DNA of 64,000 nucleotides from an uncultured Flavobacteriaceae bacterium. Its GTDB lineage: Bacteria; Bacteroidota; Bacteroidia; Flavobacteriales; Flavobacteriaceae. The stretch lies in the NCBI GenBank assembly GCA_947501845.1, contig CANMXP010000009.1, positions 62,001 to 126,000 of the forward strand. The letters are read 5' to 3'. The translations under genes and the position numbers were made by a program. The first letter of the stretch is position 1, and each line of letters starts with the position of its first letter. The notes beneath the pieces are model-generated. The model was not told the origin of the DNA. It made no database searches and saw only the letters and a program-made list of their open reading frames with translations. Shown one piece after another: positions 1 through 7,374 of this stretch.

Positions 1-1226
1 GCATCAATAACGAACATACCCAATTCATCACAAGCATCCATAAATGCAGGGTCTTGCGGATAATGGGCATTTCTTATAATACGGAATCCTGCATCTCGTA
101 ACTTTTTAACATCACGCCAATGTAGTGCGTTTGGCAATGCATTACCAATTATGGCAAAGTCCTGATGCCTGTTGGCTCCCAATAATTTATGCGGATAATG
201 TTTACCATTGAGAAAAAAACCTTTTTCATCATCAAAATGAATGGTTCTAATACCAATTCGTTTTCGATAGCCATCAACAATTTCTCCTTTTTTATTTTTT
301 ATGGTCAGTATGAGATTGTACAAATAAGGTGTGTCTGGTGTCCATAAATTTGGAGTAGTTATTTTAATTCGTTGCAATACGGCTTTGTTTTTACCTTTTG
401 CTATTGCTAAACTTTTTGTTGCTCTAGATACTATTTTATTTGCCTTATCCCTAATTTCGGCAATGAGGGTCAGGTCTTGTTTATTTTTATATTGATTTGC
501 TATATGGGTTCTGATAACAACATCAGCATGCTGTTTACTTAGGTTTTCATATCTTATAAATACACCACCATCTGCCACTTTATCCTCAAAATTAGCATCT
601 GTTATATAAACTTTATTGGTTTCTATTAGCCAGACATCTCGATAAATACCACCAAAATATGTAAAATCCAATGTATTTTGCGATTTTCCTGGTGGGTATA
701 TAGGATCATCTGAATTATCTGTTCTAATAGCCAGTACATTTTTTTCTTTAAATTTTATAATGTCTGTAACATCTATAATTATTGGTAAGAATCCGCCAAA
801 ATGTTCTTTAACAAGTTTTCCATTTAAATAAATACGAGATTTCCCCATAATACCTTCAAAATGCAAAACCATCTTTTTACCTTTCATTTCTGGTTTAGCA
901 TTGAAATGCTTACGATACCATCCTGGCCCTTGATAATTAATTCCTCCACTGGCTTCAACAGGTAAGACTTCCAATCCGTGAGGTGCATTAACCACTTCCC
1001 AAGAAGCGTCATCAAAATTCATCTCTTGGGCATATTCTACATCACCTTTAATAAACCGCCAACCTACATTAAAGTTATACGCCTTTCTCCCTGAATTTTT
1101 CACTTCAAAAAAACCTGCTGTTGAATATTCTGGAAGTGTGTTTTGGGCACCTCCCCCAGATACAGCAGTTAATAAAAACACCAATAAAAATATTCTTTTG
1201 AAGTTGGCAAAATGAGTTAAAAACAT
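1..1226 (-). CDS. Glycoside hydrolase family 2 protein, partial (C-terminus beyond window)
   Basis: A reading frame of 408 codons runs from an ATG at 1226 off the left edge. The N-terminus has a hydrophobic signal peptide (about residues 8-27, ending near GGGAQ), so the enzyme is exported. It is followed by a jelly-roll sugar-binding domain, an immunoglobulin-like domain, and the start of the TIM barrel with the typical NRHQD and GFRIIRNAHYPQ segments of family 2 beta-galactosidases and beta-glucuronidases. The catalytic glutamates lie outside the window, so the substrate cannot be set. Glycan breakdown in the periplasm or at the surface is the inferred role. The family assignment is firm; the specificity is open. 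Confidence 0.88.
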   Translation of the reverse strand, partial: MFLTHFANFKRIFLLVFLLTAVSGGGAQNTLPEYSTAGFFEVKNSGRKAYNFNVGWRFIKGDVEYAQEMNFDDASWEVVNAPHGLEVLPVEASGGINYQGPGWYRKHFNAKPEMKGKKMVLHFEGIMGKSRIYLNGKLVKEHFGGFLPIIIDVTDIIKFKEKNVLAIRTDNSDDPIYPPGKSQNTLDFTYFGGIYRDVWLIETNKVYITDANFEDKVADGGVFIRYENLSKQHADVVIRTHIANQYKNKQDLTLIAEIRDKANKIVSRATKSLAIAKGKNKAVLQRIKITTPNLWTPDTPYLYNLILTIKNKKGEIVDGYRKRIGIRTIHFDDEKGFFLNGKHYPHKLLGANRHQDFAIIGNALPNALHWRDVKKLRDAGFRIIRNAHYPQDPAFMDACDELGMFVID

Positions 1227-1577
1227 ACGTATAGACCTAAGAAATAATTTATGACAAGTTCTATGTTTTTTAATAATTCAAAGGGGGGCTTTTGGTATTA
1301 ATTTGGGTGGTAAATTATTCTTTTTTGTAGTTTTTTAACCATCAATACTCAATTAATTTAAAAGACATTAAAATTATTGATTAATCTTCTTTAATTGCTT
1401 TTATTGTCTTTGTTGATGTATTGTTTATTCTTTTTAGAAAATATAGATTTTATAAACTAACTAGATATTCTTTTTATTGTTTTGAAAAAACTCAGTTAAA
1501 ATTATAGATAGTAAATCTCTGTACATTTTATTTTGGACCTCATAAATACTTTAGAAACTTACCACCTATAATTTATT
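1227..1577. other. Intergenic stretch without a recognised gene
   Basis: These 351 AT-rich bases separate the glycoside hydrolase start from the end of the first helix-turn-helix gene; both flanking genes are on the minus strand. I found no open frame with a plausible protein, no convincing hairpin terminator and no exact TAnnTTTG box for the hydrolase. A run of six G residues near 1284 is the only sharp compositional feature. The hydrolase promoter presumably lies here, but I cannot place it. Confidence 0.5.
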
Positions 1578-1964
1578 CTAATTTTTTAACAAGCAGTTGT
1601 ATTCAATCTTACTGTAAAAAGACAGTAACATGAGATAAACTTTAAGTTCTTTTTCTTTTTCGTTTAGTTCTTTAGATGATAATGCATCAACAATTTTTGT
1701 AGAAAAAGCAGAGACCTCTTCTTTTATATCTATGGAAAGAAAATCTTTTCTATTAAGCAATTGTAAATTAAAAGCTTTCCTAAAGGCATTATACCAATTA
1801 TTAACAGAAAGTTTATTCAAAATTAGAGTCTCCATTTTTGAATGATCTCTTTTGTATTTAAACTTCATTTCCTTAGCTATATCTTCTTCATTTACCCCTT
1901 GATATTTCAAACGCAAATACTCTAGTTCTTTATTACTAAACAATTTTAGGATATAGTATTCCAT
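1578..1964 (-). CDS. LuxR/GerE-like helix-turn-helix protein, copy 2
   Basis: This is a 128-residue protein with no named family that I recognise. Residues about 9-72 follow the GerE pattern: a first helix (FSNKELEYLRLKYQGV), the EEDIAKEM turn-helix, a degenerate recognition helix, and an ending of the form NxWYNAFRKAFNLQLL that matches the end of LuxR DNA-binding domains. It lacks a receiver or ligand domain. Its start codon overlaps the stop of the upstream gene by one base (TAATG), so the two are translationally coupled. The upstream protein is a clear paralogue. DNA binding is inferred; the recognition helix is unusual, so a protein-interaction role is possible. Confidence 0.6.
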   Translation of the reverse strand: MEYYILKLFSNKELEYLRLKYQGVNEEDIAKEMKFKYKRDHSKMETLILNKLSVNNWYNAFRKAFNLQLLNRKDFLSIDIKEEVSAFSTKIVDALSSKELNEKEKELKVYLMLLSFYSKIEYNCLLKN

Positions 1965-2341
1965 TATTTTAAATTAATTTTAGTTGTTTCTGATAAAAGG
2001 GTATTACAGGATTCATCAAAATCCAATAAAAGTTCTTGCTCTAAGCTATATGTATCAGGATTATTTTTAAAATCATTTACAATTTTTGATGTATATCGTA
2101 ATGCTATTTCCTTTATTACTGGGTCTACAAAATCTTGTTTATCCAAAATTTTAAGTTCAAAGGCCTTTTCTATTATGGTAACCCAATTTTTTGTTTTGAA
2201 TTTAGACTTTAGCCTTTTTTTAATATAAGTTAGGTTTTCTTTATTTATTTTAAGAAAATCTGAAATATGATCATCATCAAAATTATGAACCAATAATCTT
2301 AGATAGTATGTTTCATTATTTGTTAATTTTATTTTTTCCAT
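1964..2341 (-). CDS. LuxR/GerE-like helix-turn-helix protein, copy 1
   Basis: I chose the ATG at 2341 (MEKIKLTNNETYYL) because it puts the helix-turn-helix at the N-terminus as in the downstream paralogue; an in-frame ATG at 2404 would add 21 residues of unconvincing sequence. The protein is then 125 residues. It shares with its neighbour the pattern L-R-L, D-x-I-x-x-x-L/M, N-W-x-x-x-x-x-K-A-F-x-L-x-x-L-x-x-x-D-F, followed by an acidic helical tail. The two genes look like a tandem duplication that has diverged strongly. Function is unknown; a small transcription factor without a sensor domain is the best guess. Confidence 0.6.
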   Translation of the reverse strand: MEKIKLTNNETYYLRLLVHNFDDDHISDFLKINKENLTYIKKRLKSKFKTKNWVTIIEKAFELKILDKQDFVDPVIKEIALRYTSKIVNDFKNNPDTYSLEQELLLDFDESCNTLLSETTKINLK

Positions 2342-2479
2342 ATGTTTTTTAATTATGATAACTCTAATGAGAATATAATTGATCGTTCTCCGAGAAAATT
2401 TCACTCTTAAAAAACATCTTTTAACTCTAATTTAACAATTAAGATACCTAGTCGAAAGGCTCTGGGTAAGCGATTCACA

Positions 2480-2503
2480 CACTTTTCCTAAAAAGGAAAA
2501 GTG
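2480..2503 (-). terminator. Stable hairpin after the RDD gene
   Basis: A perfect 10-bp stem (CACTTTTCCT / AGGAAAAGTG) with a 4-base loop lies 9 bases after the RDD stop codon on the minus strand. It has no good U-tract behind it, so it may be an mRNA-stabilising or attenuating hairpin rather than a classical terminator. The neighbouring bases 2450-2465 resemble the GTCGAAAG core of the dispersed repeat found at 24303-24407. Confidence 0.4.
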
Positions 2504-2512
2504 GTTCTCTGC

Positions 2513-3232
2513 TTACATATCTTGGGTATAAAAATTATAATCTTTTAGAATAACATCAATAAACTGTATATCAGTACCTTGCTTTACTTCCTTAATACCT
2601 ACAACTTCTATTATTTTAGTCCTTAACTTTATTAAGGTCTCATAATCTTTTGAGAGTCTTGCCGTAGTAAACGTATCTTTTATAATTCGGGCATCATTAT
2701 CAGACAATTTAATGACATTAGGATATGTAGGTTTATAATCTTGCCTTAAATTCTCTAAAATAGTGTGGCTAATATTTACTTGATCTTTTAACGTAATAAC
2801 GGCTGTTCCTGCTGCCATATCCCCTAACCGTTGTGTTTTTTTACTAAATAGCATAACAAAAAAGCCTAGTCCAAAAATATAAACATCTACAATTCTAAAA
2901 AACCAACGTACTACATAATCAGATAAAGAGGCTTGATACCCATCAATCTTAACAACCCTAATTTTAAGAGCACGTTTACCAATGGTTTGTCCTTGAAAAA
3001 AAGACTCTAAAGCCAAAGTGTAGAACATTACAGGAAAACTAAGTATTGTATTGATGCCTATTTGGGACCATTCGTCCATACCCTCAAAAGCCCCAAATAT
3101 TTTATTCAAAATAAGGTAATAACCTATTTTAATAGCCCCATCTATAATAAATGCTAACAATCTTTCTCCACCACCTGCAGCATTGAACTTTATTTTTACA
3201 TTTTGGGTCGTGTTAATTTGTAACTCTGACAT
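2513..3232 (-). CDS. RDD family membrane protein
   Basis: The 239-residue protein has the RDD domain in residues about 15-150: an Arg and an Asp in the first membrane helix (R24, D31), a second hydrophobic pair around 60-78, the GQTIGKRALKIRVV stretch, a third helix near 112-130 and the RLGDMAAGT signature (R135, D138). The C-terminal 90 residues are soluble and not recognised. RDD proteins are membrane proteins of mostly unknown function, some implicated in ion exchange or stress. It diverges from the SpoIIM-MoxR operon by only 24 bases, a neighbourhood I have seen repeatedly in Bacteroidota, so a joint role is likely. Confidence 0.85.
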   Translation of the reverse strand: MSELQINTTQNVKIKFNAAGGGERLLAFIIDGAIKIGYYLILNKIFGAFEGMDEWSQIGINTILSFPVMFYTLALESFFQGQTIGKRALKIRVVKIDGYQASLSDYVVRWFFRIVDVYIFGLGFFVMLFSKKTQRLGDMAAGTAVITLKDQVNISHTILENLRQDYKPTYPNVIKLSDNDARIIKDTFTTARLSKDYETLIKLRTKIIEVVGIKEVKQGTDIQFIDVILKDYNFYTQDM

Positions 3233-3249
3233 TTTATATTTTAATTTAT

Positions 3250-3257
3250 CAAATATA
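3250..3257 (-). promoter_or_regulatory. Bacteroidota -7 box for the RDD gene
   Basis: On the minus strand the sequence TATATTTG exactly fits the Bacteroidota TAnnTTTG consensus and stands 17 bases before the RDD start codon. Its first base is the A of the ATG of the divergent SpoIIM gene, so promoter and start codon overlap. No -33 TTG with standard spacing is evident. Confidence 0.6.
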
Positions 3258-4243
3258 TGAGGGAAGTTTCATTTATCAGGCAAAATAAGGAAAAATGGTT
3301 AAGTTTTGAAAAAGCTGTCTTTAATAATGATTTTGAAGACCCCGACGAACTTGCCTCACAATACATTCACTTAATAAACGATTTAGCGTATGCACAAACC
3401 TACTACCCTAAAAGTAAGGTCATTGTATATCTGAATCAGTTAGCTGCTAAAGCTTTTCAAAAAATTTACAAGACAAAACGAGAAGACACAAATAGAATTT
3501 TTAGTTTTTGGAAAACCGAAGTGCCTCTCATCTGTTATCAATACCGCAAATTTATCTACATCGCTTTTATTATATTTTTTGCATTTACTTTTATTGGTGC
3601 CATTTCGGCTGCCAATGATGGGGAATTTGTACGTTCTGTATTGGGGGACAATTATGTAGACATGTCTATAGAAAACATAGAAGCTGGTGACCCTGTTGCT
3701 GTTTATAAAAGTGGCAGTAATTGGGGGAGTTTTATAGGTATTACCATAAATAATCTACGTGTAGGCATTATTGCTTTTGTTTTTGGTGTTTTTTTAGGAA
3801 TTGGAACACTTTATATCATGTTTAAAAACTGTATCATGCTAGGGTCTTTTCAATATTTCTTTTACGAAAAAGGCGTTTTATGGGAAAGTGTCCGTGGCAT
3901 TTGGATACATGGCGCTATGGAAATTTTTGCCATAGTTATTGAAGCTGCTGCTGGACTTATTTTAGGTGCCAGTATTTTATTTCCTGCTACACATTCCAGA
4001 TACACCTCATTTAAACAAGGAGCGAAAACTGGTATTAAAATTTTAATAAGTACGTTTCCTTTTACCTTTTCTGCTGGATTCTTAGAAGGTTTTATTACAC
4101 GATATTCTAATATCATGCCTAATTGGCTATCTACTAGTATTATATTAATTACGCTAAGTATTATTAGTTATTATTATTTAATCTACCCATACAAACTTCA
4201 GAGAAAAATCACCCAACCTCAAATTATAAGCCCTCCCTTTTAG
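3257..4243 (+). CDS. Stage II sporulation protein M (DUF95) family membrane protein
   Basis: The 328-residue protein begins with a soluble helical segment (residues 1-85, MREVSFIRQNKEKWLSFEKA type, characteristic of the family) followed by about five membrane helices (roughly 98-118, 168-190, 215-240, 255-280, 290-312). In sporulating Firmicutes SpoIIM belongs to the peptidoglycan-remodelling DMP complex; this organism is not a spore former, and Bacteroidota homologues sit next to MoxR genes with no assigned function. It abuts the next gene with no gap, and its ATG overlaps the divergent RDD promoter. Family assignment is firm, function inferred only from context. Confidence 0.85.
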   Translation: MREVSFIRQNKEKWLSFEKAVFNNDFEDPDELASQYIHLINDLAYAQTYYPKSKVIVYLNQLAAKAFQKIYKTKREDTNRIFSFWKTEVPLICYQYRKFIYIAFIIFFAFTFIGAISAANDGEFVRSVLGDNYVDMSIENIEAGDPVAVYKSGSNWGSFIGITINNLRVGIIAFVFGVFLGIGTLYIMFKNCIMLGSFQYFFYEKGVLWESVRGIWIHGAMEIFAIVIEAAAGLILGASILFPATHSRYTSFKQGAKTGIKILISTFPFTFSAGFLEGFITRYSNIMPNWLSTSIILITLSIISYYYLIYPYKLQRKITQPQIISPPF

Positions 4244-4969
4244 TTGAAAATAACGAGATTACATATCATATTTTTTTGTTTTTTAATGTTTTGTTGTTAC
4301 CAAACAACTTCAAGCTTTAACAGCGTACAAGAACCTGAACAAATAAGGGAATTTGATGAGGGTTTTAAAAGGCGATATTCTGGCAGCAAGTACAATTACG
4401 AAGGAAAAAAAGTAGTTACTAAAACACCTCAAGGTTCTGGCAATTACGAAGATTATAAAAGTGGAAAGCCAAAACTAAAAGAAAAAAACAATCAAGATGG
4501 TATAACTATAAATTTAGGACCTCTAGGTTGGTTATTTTATCTTGCTATAGCAATTGCTGTTATTTATTTAGTTTATATTTTACTAAATGAAGGGGGCACT
4601 GGACTGTTTTCTTCAAGGAATAATAAAACGCTTAATGATTATGATGAAATTACAGCAGAGAATATTGAACATGCCGATATACATGCTTTAATAAAAAATG
4701 CCGAAAACGATAATAATTATAGACTTGCCATTAGATATTATTACCTATTGGTCTTAAAAACACTTAGCCTAAAAAAACATATAAAATTTGAAGACGACAA
4801 AACCAATAGTGAATATTTAAATGAAATAAGCGAGAAACCATTCAGTGAAAAGTTCGCATATACATCGTATTTATACAATTATATCTGGTATGGTAAATTT
4901 ACAGTAGATGTAGAGCAATACACAAAGGCCAAGGGCCATTTTCTAACACTTTTAAATCAGGTAAAATAA
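4244..4969 (+). CDS. DUF4129 domain-containing membrane protein
   Basis: The start is a TTG directly after the SpoIIM stop; the next in-frame ATG, at codon 15, would remove the signal sequence (residues 5-22, HIIFFCFLMFCCYQ), so TTG is the better choice. After a polar linker there is one membrane helix (about 93-115), and the C-terminal 110 residues match DUF4129, with the IRYYYLLVLKTL helix and a W-Y-G segment (IWYGKF). DUF4129 often occurs with MoxR ATPases, DUF58 proteins or transglutaminases. The gene ends in a one-base overlap (TAATG) with the next one, indicating coupled translation. Confidence 0.8.
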   Translation: MKITRLHIIFFCFLMFCCYQTTSSFNSVQEPEQIREFDEGFKRRYSGSKYNYEGKKVVTKTPQGSGNYEDYKSGKPKLKEKNNQDGITINLGPLGWLFYLAIAIAVIYLVYILLNEGGTGLFSSRNNKTLNDYDEITAENIEHADIHALIKNAENDNNYRLAIRYYYLLVLKTLSLKKHIKFEDDKTNSEYLNEISEKPFSEKFAYTSYLYNYIWYGKFTVDVEQYTKAKGHFLTLLNQVK

Positions 4970-6174
4970 TGAAGAAAATTTTACCTATCCTTATAATTAT
5001 TGTTGCATTAGTTATTACAGCATCTGTAGCTATTGGAATTAAGAGAACAAAAACAGTTGATTGGGAAGAATCTTTTAATGAAAAAAGTAATAAGCCCTAC
5101 GGCATTAGTGTATTTTATAAAGAACTCCCGAACCTTTTTAAAGATTATAAGGTTAGAACAGTTTTCCATCAACCTGCTAGTTATTTAAGAGCTAATTCTG
5201 AAGACAGCTATGGTGAGCATGTTGCCAAAGGAAGCTTTATCATTATTGGCAATTCTGATTATTTGCAAAACGATTCGGTAGATGAATTATTAAATTTTGT
5301 TGATGCAGGGAATACATTATTTATATCCGATTATTATTTTCCACTAAAAATCCATGACACCTTAGATATTGATATTGACTATATTTTAAATGAAAAAGAC
5401 AGTATCTCATATCAATCGCTTAAACATATTGATATAGAAAGCACCCGTATTGATAAAAATGAAGGGGACTATTATTTTGCACATTTCGATACCATAAACT
5501 ACCATGTACTCGGGCATTCTAAAATTGATTACAAACATGTTAATTTTATTCAAGTCCCTTTTGGAGAAGGGAACATATACTTACATCTCGAGCCAAAAGC
5601 TTTTACAAACTATAATCTTTTAAAAGAAGAGCGTTACAAATATGTGGAAAGATTAATTTCTTATTTACCCGAAAATGACGTGTATTTTGATTCGTATGCC
5701 AAAATACAAACAGGTTACGATGGCGATGTTGAAAAAGAATCGAATTTAAGTTGGTTTCTAGAACAGTTATCGTTTAGGTGGGCATGGTATACCGCCGTTA
5801 TTTTTGGTATTCTATTTATGATATTTAATGCAAAACGCAGACAACGTATTATAAAAATTATAAAGCCACTACAAAACACTACCATAGCATTTGTTAAAAC
5901 GGTATCTAATTTATATTTAGACACTCAGGATCATAAAAACTTAATTGACAAAAAAATAACGTATTTTTTAGAAAAAATAAGAACCGATTTTAATTTAGAT
6001 ACATCAGCATTAAACGATGAATTTATAGAGAGACTGGCAGCAAAAACTGGCAAGAAAAAAGATGATGTTAAAAAATTAATCAATTATATTAACTGGTTAA
6101 GATCAAAAAATGAATTTTTTGAAGAAAACCTAATCAAACTAAATAAACACATTGAAGCTTTTTATACCACATAA
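4969..6174 (+). CDS. DUF4350 domain-containing membrane protein
   Basis: The protein has 401 residues. An N-terminal membrane anchor (about 4-24) is followed by a Rossmann-like DUF4350 domain with the typical GISVFYKELPNLF start and the sequence FIIIGNSDYL...LLNFVDAGNTLFISDYYF, then a second membrane helix (about 263-284) and a helical cytoplasmic tail. DUF4350 domains resemble glutamine-amidotransferase-like folds and usually stand between DUF4129 and MoxR genes. It is coupled to the DUF4129 gene by a one-base overlap and to moxR by a two-base gap. The biochemical role is unknown. Confidence 0.8.
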   Translation: MKKILPILIIIVALVITASVAIGIKRTKTVDWEESFNEKSNKPYGISVFYKELPNLFKDYKVRTVFHQPASYLRANSEDSYGEHVAKGSFIIIGNSDYLQNDSVDELLNFVDAGNTLFISDYYFPLKIHDTLDIDIDYILNEKDSISYQSLKHIDIESTRIDKNEGDYYFAHFDTINYHVLGHSKIDYKHVNFIQVPFGEGNIYLHLEPKAFTNYNLLKEERYKYVERLISYLPENDVYFDSYAKIQTGYDGDVEKESNLSWFLEQLSFRWAWYTAVIFGILFMIFNAKRRQRIIKIIKPLQNTTIAFVKTVSNLYLDTQDHKNLIDKKITYFLEKIRTDFNLDTSALNDEFIERLAAKTGKKKDDVKKLINYINWLRSKNEFFEENLIKLNKHIEAFYTT

Positions 6175-6176
6175 TT

Positions 6177-7244
6177 ATGGACGAAAATAGAGAATCTCAA
6201 GGTCATCAGGATTTTTTACCAAAATCTGACACTATATCATCAATTGATAACAGTGCATTGGAAGACACCAATAATTTACAATTTCAAAACCGTTTGGATT
6301 TATCCGAACTTCAACAAAGTGTCAATAAAATAAAACAAGAAGTAGGTAAAATTATTGTTGGGCAAAAGGATATGGTAGATATGCTTATTGCATCACTTTT
6401 GGCTAAAGGGCACTCTCTTATAGAAGGTGTTCCTGGGGTTGCAAAAACCATCACAGCAAAACTATTGGCAAAATCTTTAAGTGTTGGCTTTAGTCGTATT
6501 CAATTTACACCAGATTTAATGCCCAGTGATATTCTAGGAACCTCGGTTTTTAATTTAAAAAAATCGGAATTCGAATTTAAAAAAGGCCCTATTTTCTCAA
6601 ATATGATTTTAATTGATGAAATCAATAGAGCACCTGCCAAAACACAAGCTGCTTTATTTGAAGTTATGGAAGAACAACAAATTACAATTGACGGTAATAA
6701 ATTTAAACTAGATGCACCTTTTATGGTTTTGGCAACTCAAAACCCTGTAGAGCAAGAAGGTACCTATAGATTACCAGAAGCTCAATTAGACCGTTTCTTA
6801 TTTAAAATTGATGTTAATTATCCTAATCTAGAAGAAGAAATAGAAATACTTTCCAGAGAGCATGAATTAAAAGACAAATCAAAAACAGACGTGCTTACTT
6901 CATTTCTAACAAGCGATCAAATAGTAAAATATCAAAATTTGGTGAGTCAGGTTCTAGTAGAAAAACATTTGCTTAAATACATCGCAGAACTCATTGTTGC
7001 TACACGTAATAATCAATTTTTATATTTAGGAGCGTCTCCAAGAGCATCTATTGCCATATTAAAATCCAGCAAAGCATTTGCTGCTATGTCTGGCCGTGAT
7101 TTTGTGACTCCAGAGGATATAAAACGTGCCGCTATTCCTGTTTTACACCATAGAGTTATTGTAACACCAGAGCGTGAAATGGAAGGAGTTTCCAGCAAGC
7201 AAATTATAAAACAAATTATTGAAACTGTCGAGGTACCTCGTTAG
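6177..7244 (+). CDS. MoxR family AAA+ ATPase
   Basis: The 355-residue protein is a full MoxR ATPase. It has Walker A at residues 83-91 (EGVPGVAKT), Walker B at 145-148 (LIDE), sensor N189 (ATQNP), the LPEAQLDRF arginine-finger region at 199-207, and the C-terminal lid with GASPRASIAIL. MoxR proteins act as chaperone-like ATPases that mature or regulate partners carrying von Willebrand or DUF58 domains, and the DUF58 gene lies 130 bases downstream. The first 45 residues are acidic, polar and variable. The TAG stop codon is the first part of a ten-copy 7-bp repeat. Confidence 0.93.
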   Translation: MDENRESQGHQDFLPKSDTISSIDNSALEDTNNLQFQNRLDLSELQQSVNKIKQEVGKIIVGQKDMVDMLIASLLAKGHSLIEGVPGVAKTITAKLLAKSLSVGFSRIQFTPDLMPSDILGTSVFNLKKSEFEFKKGPIFSNMILIDEINRAPAKTQAALFEVMEEQQITIDGNKFKLDAPFMVLATQNPVEQEGTYRLPEAQLDRFLFKIDVNYPNLEEEIEILSREHELKDKSKTDVLTSFLTSDQIVKYQNLVSQVLVEKHLLKYIAELIVATRNNQFLYLGASPRASIAILKSSKAFAAMSGRDFVTPEDIKRAAIPVLHHRVIVTPEREMEGVSSKQIIKQIIETVEVPR

Positions 7245-7312
7245 TGAGCAGTGAGCAGTGAGCAGTGAGCAGTGAGCAGTGAGCAGTGAGCAGTGAGCAG
7301 TGAGCAGTGAGC
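7243..7312. repeat. Tandem repeat, ten perfect copies of AGTGAGC
   Basis: Ten uninterrupted 7-base units fill 70 bases and begin inside the TAG stop codon of the MoxR gene. Copy number can be expected to vary by replication slippage. Since 7 is not a multiple of 3, changes would shift frames, but the region is after the stop codon, so the effect would be on spacing or RNA structure between moxR and the DUF58 gene. Confidence 0.97.
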
Positions 7313-7327
7313 AAGATAAGAAATCAA

Positions 7328-7356
7328 TGTCATTCTGAACGAAGTGAAGAATCTCA
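7328..7356. repeat. Short dispersed repeat fragment
   Basis: The bases TGTCATTCTGAACGAAG followed by TGAAGAATCTCAT match the beginning of the longer element at 24303 (TGTCATTCCGAACGAA and GAGGAATCTCAT). Elements with this core are common intergenic repeats in Bacteroidota genomes. Here only one end is present, directly upstream of the DUF58 gene. Confidence 0.7.
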
Positions 7357-7374
7357 TTTTAAATTTTAACAAAC

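Noticed and set aside
7243-7312. Regularly repeated DNA that could be a CRISPR array
   Set aside because: The units are 7 bases long and directly adjoining without spacers; this is a tandem repeat.
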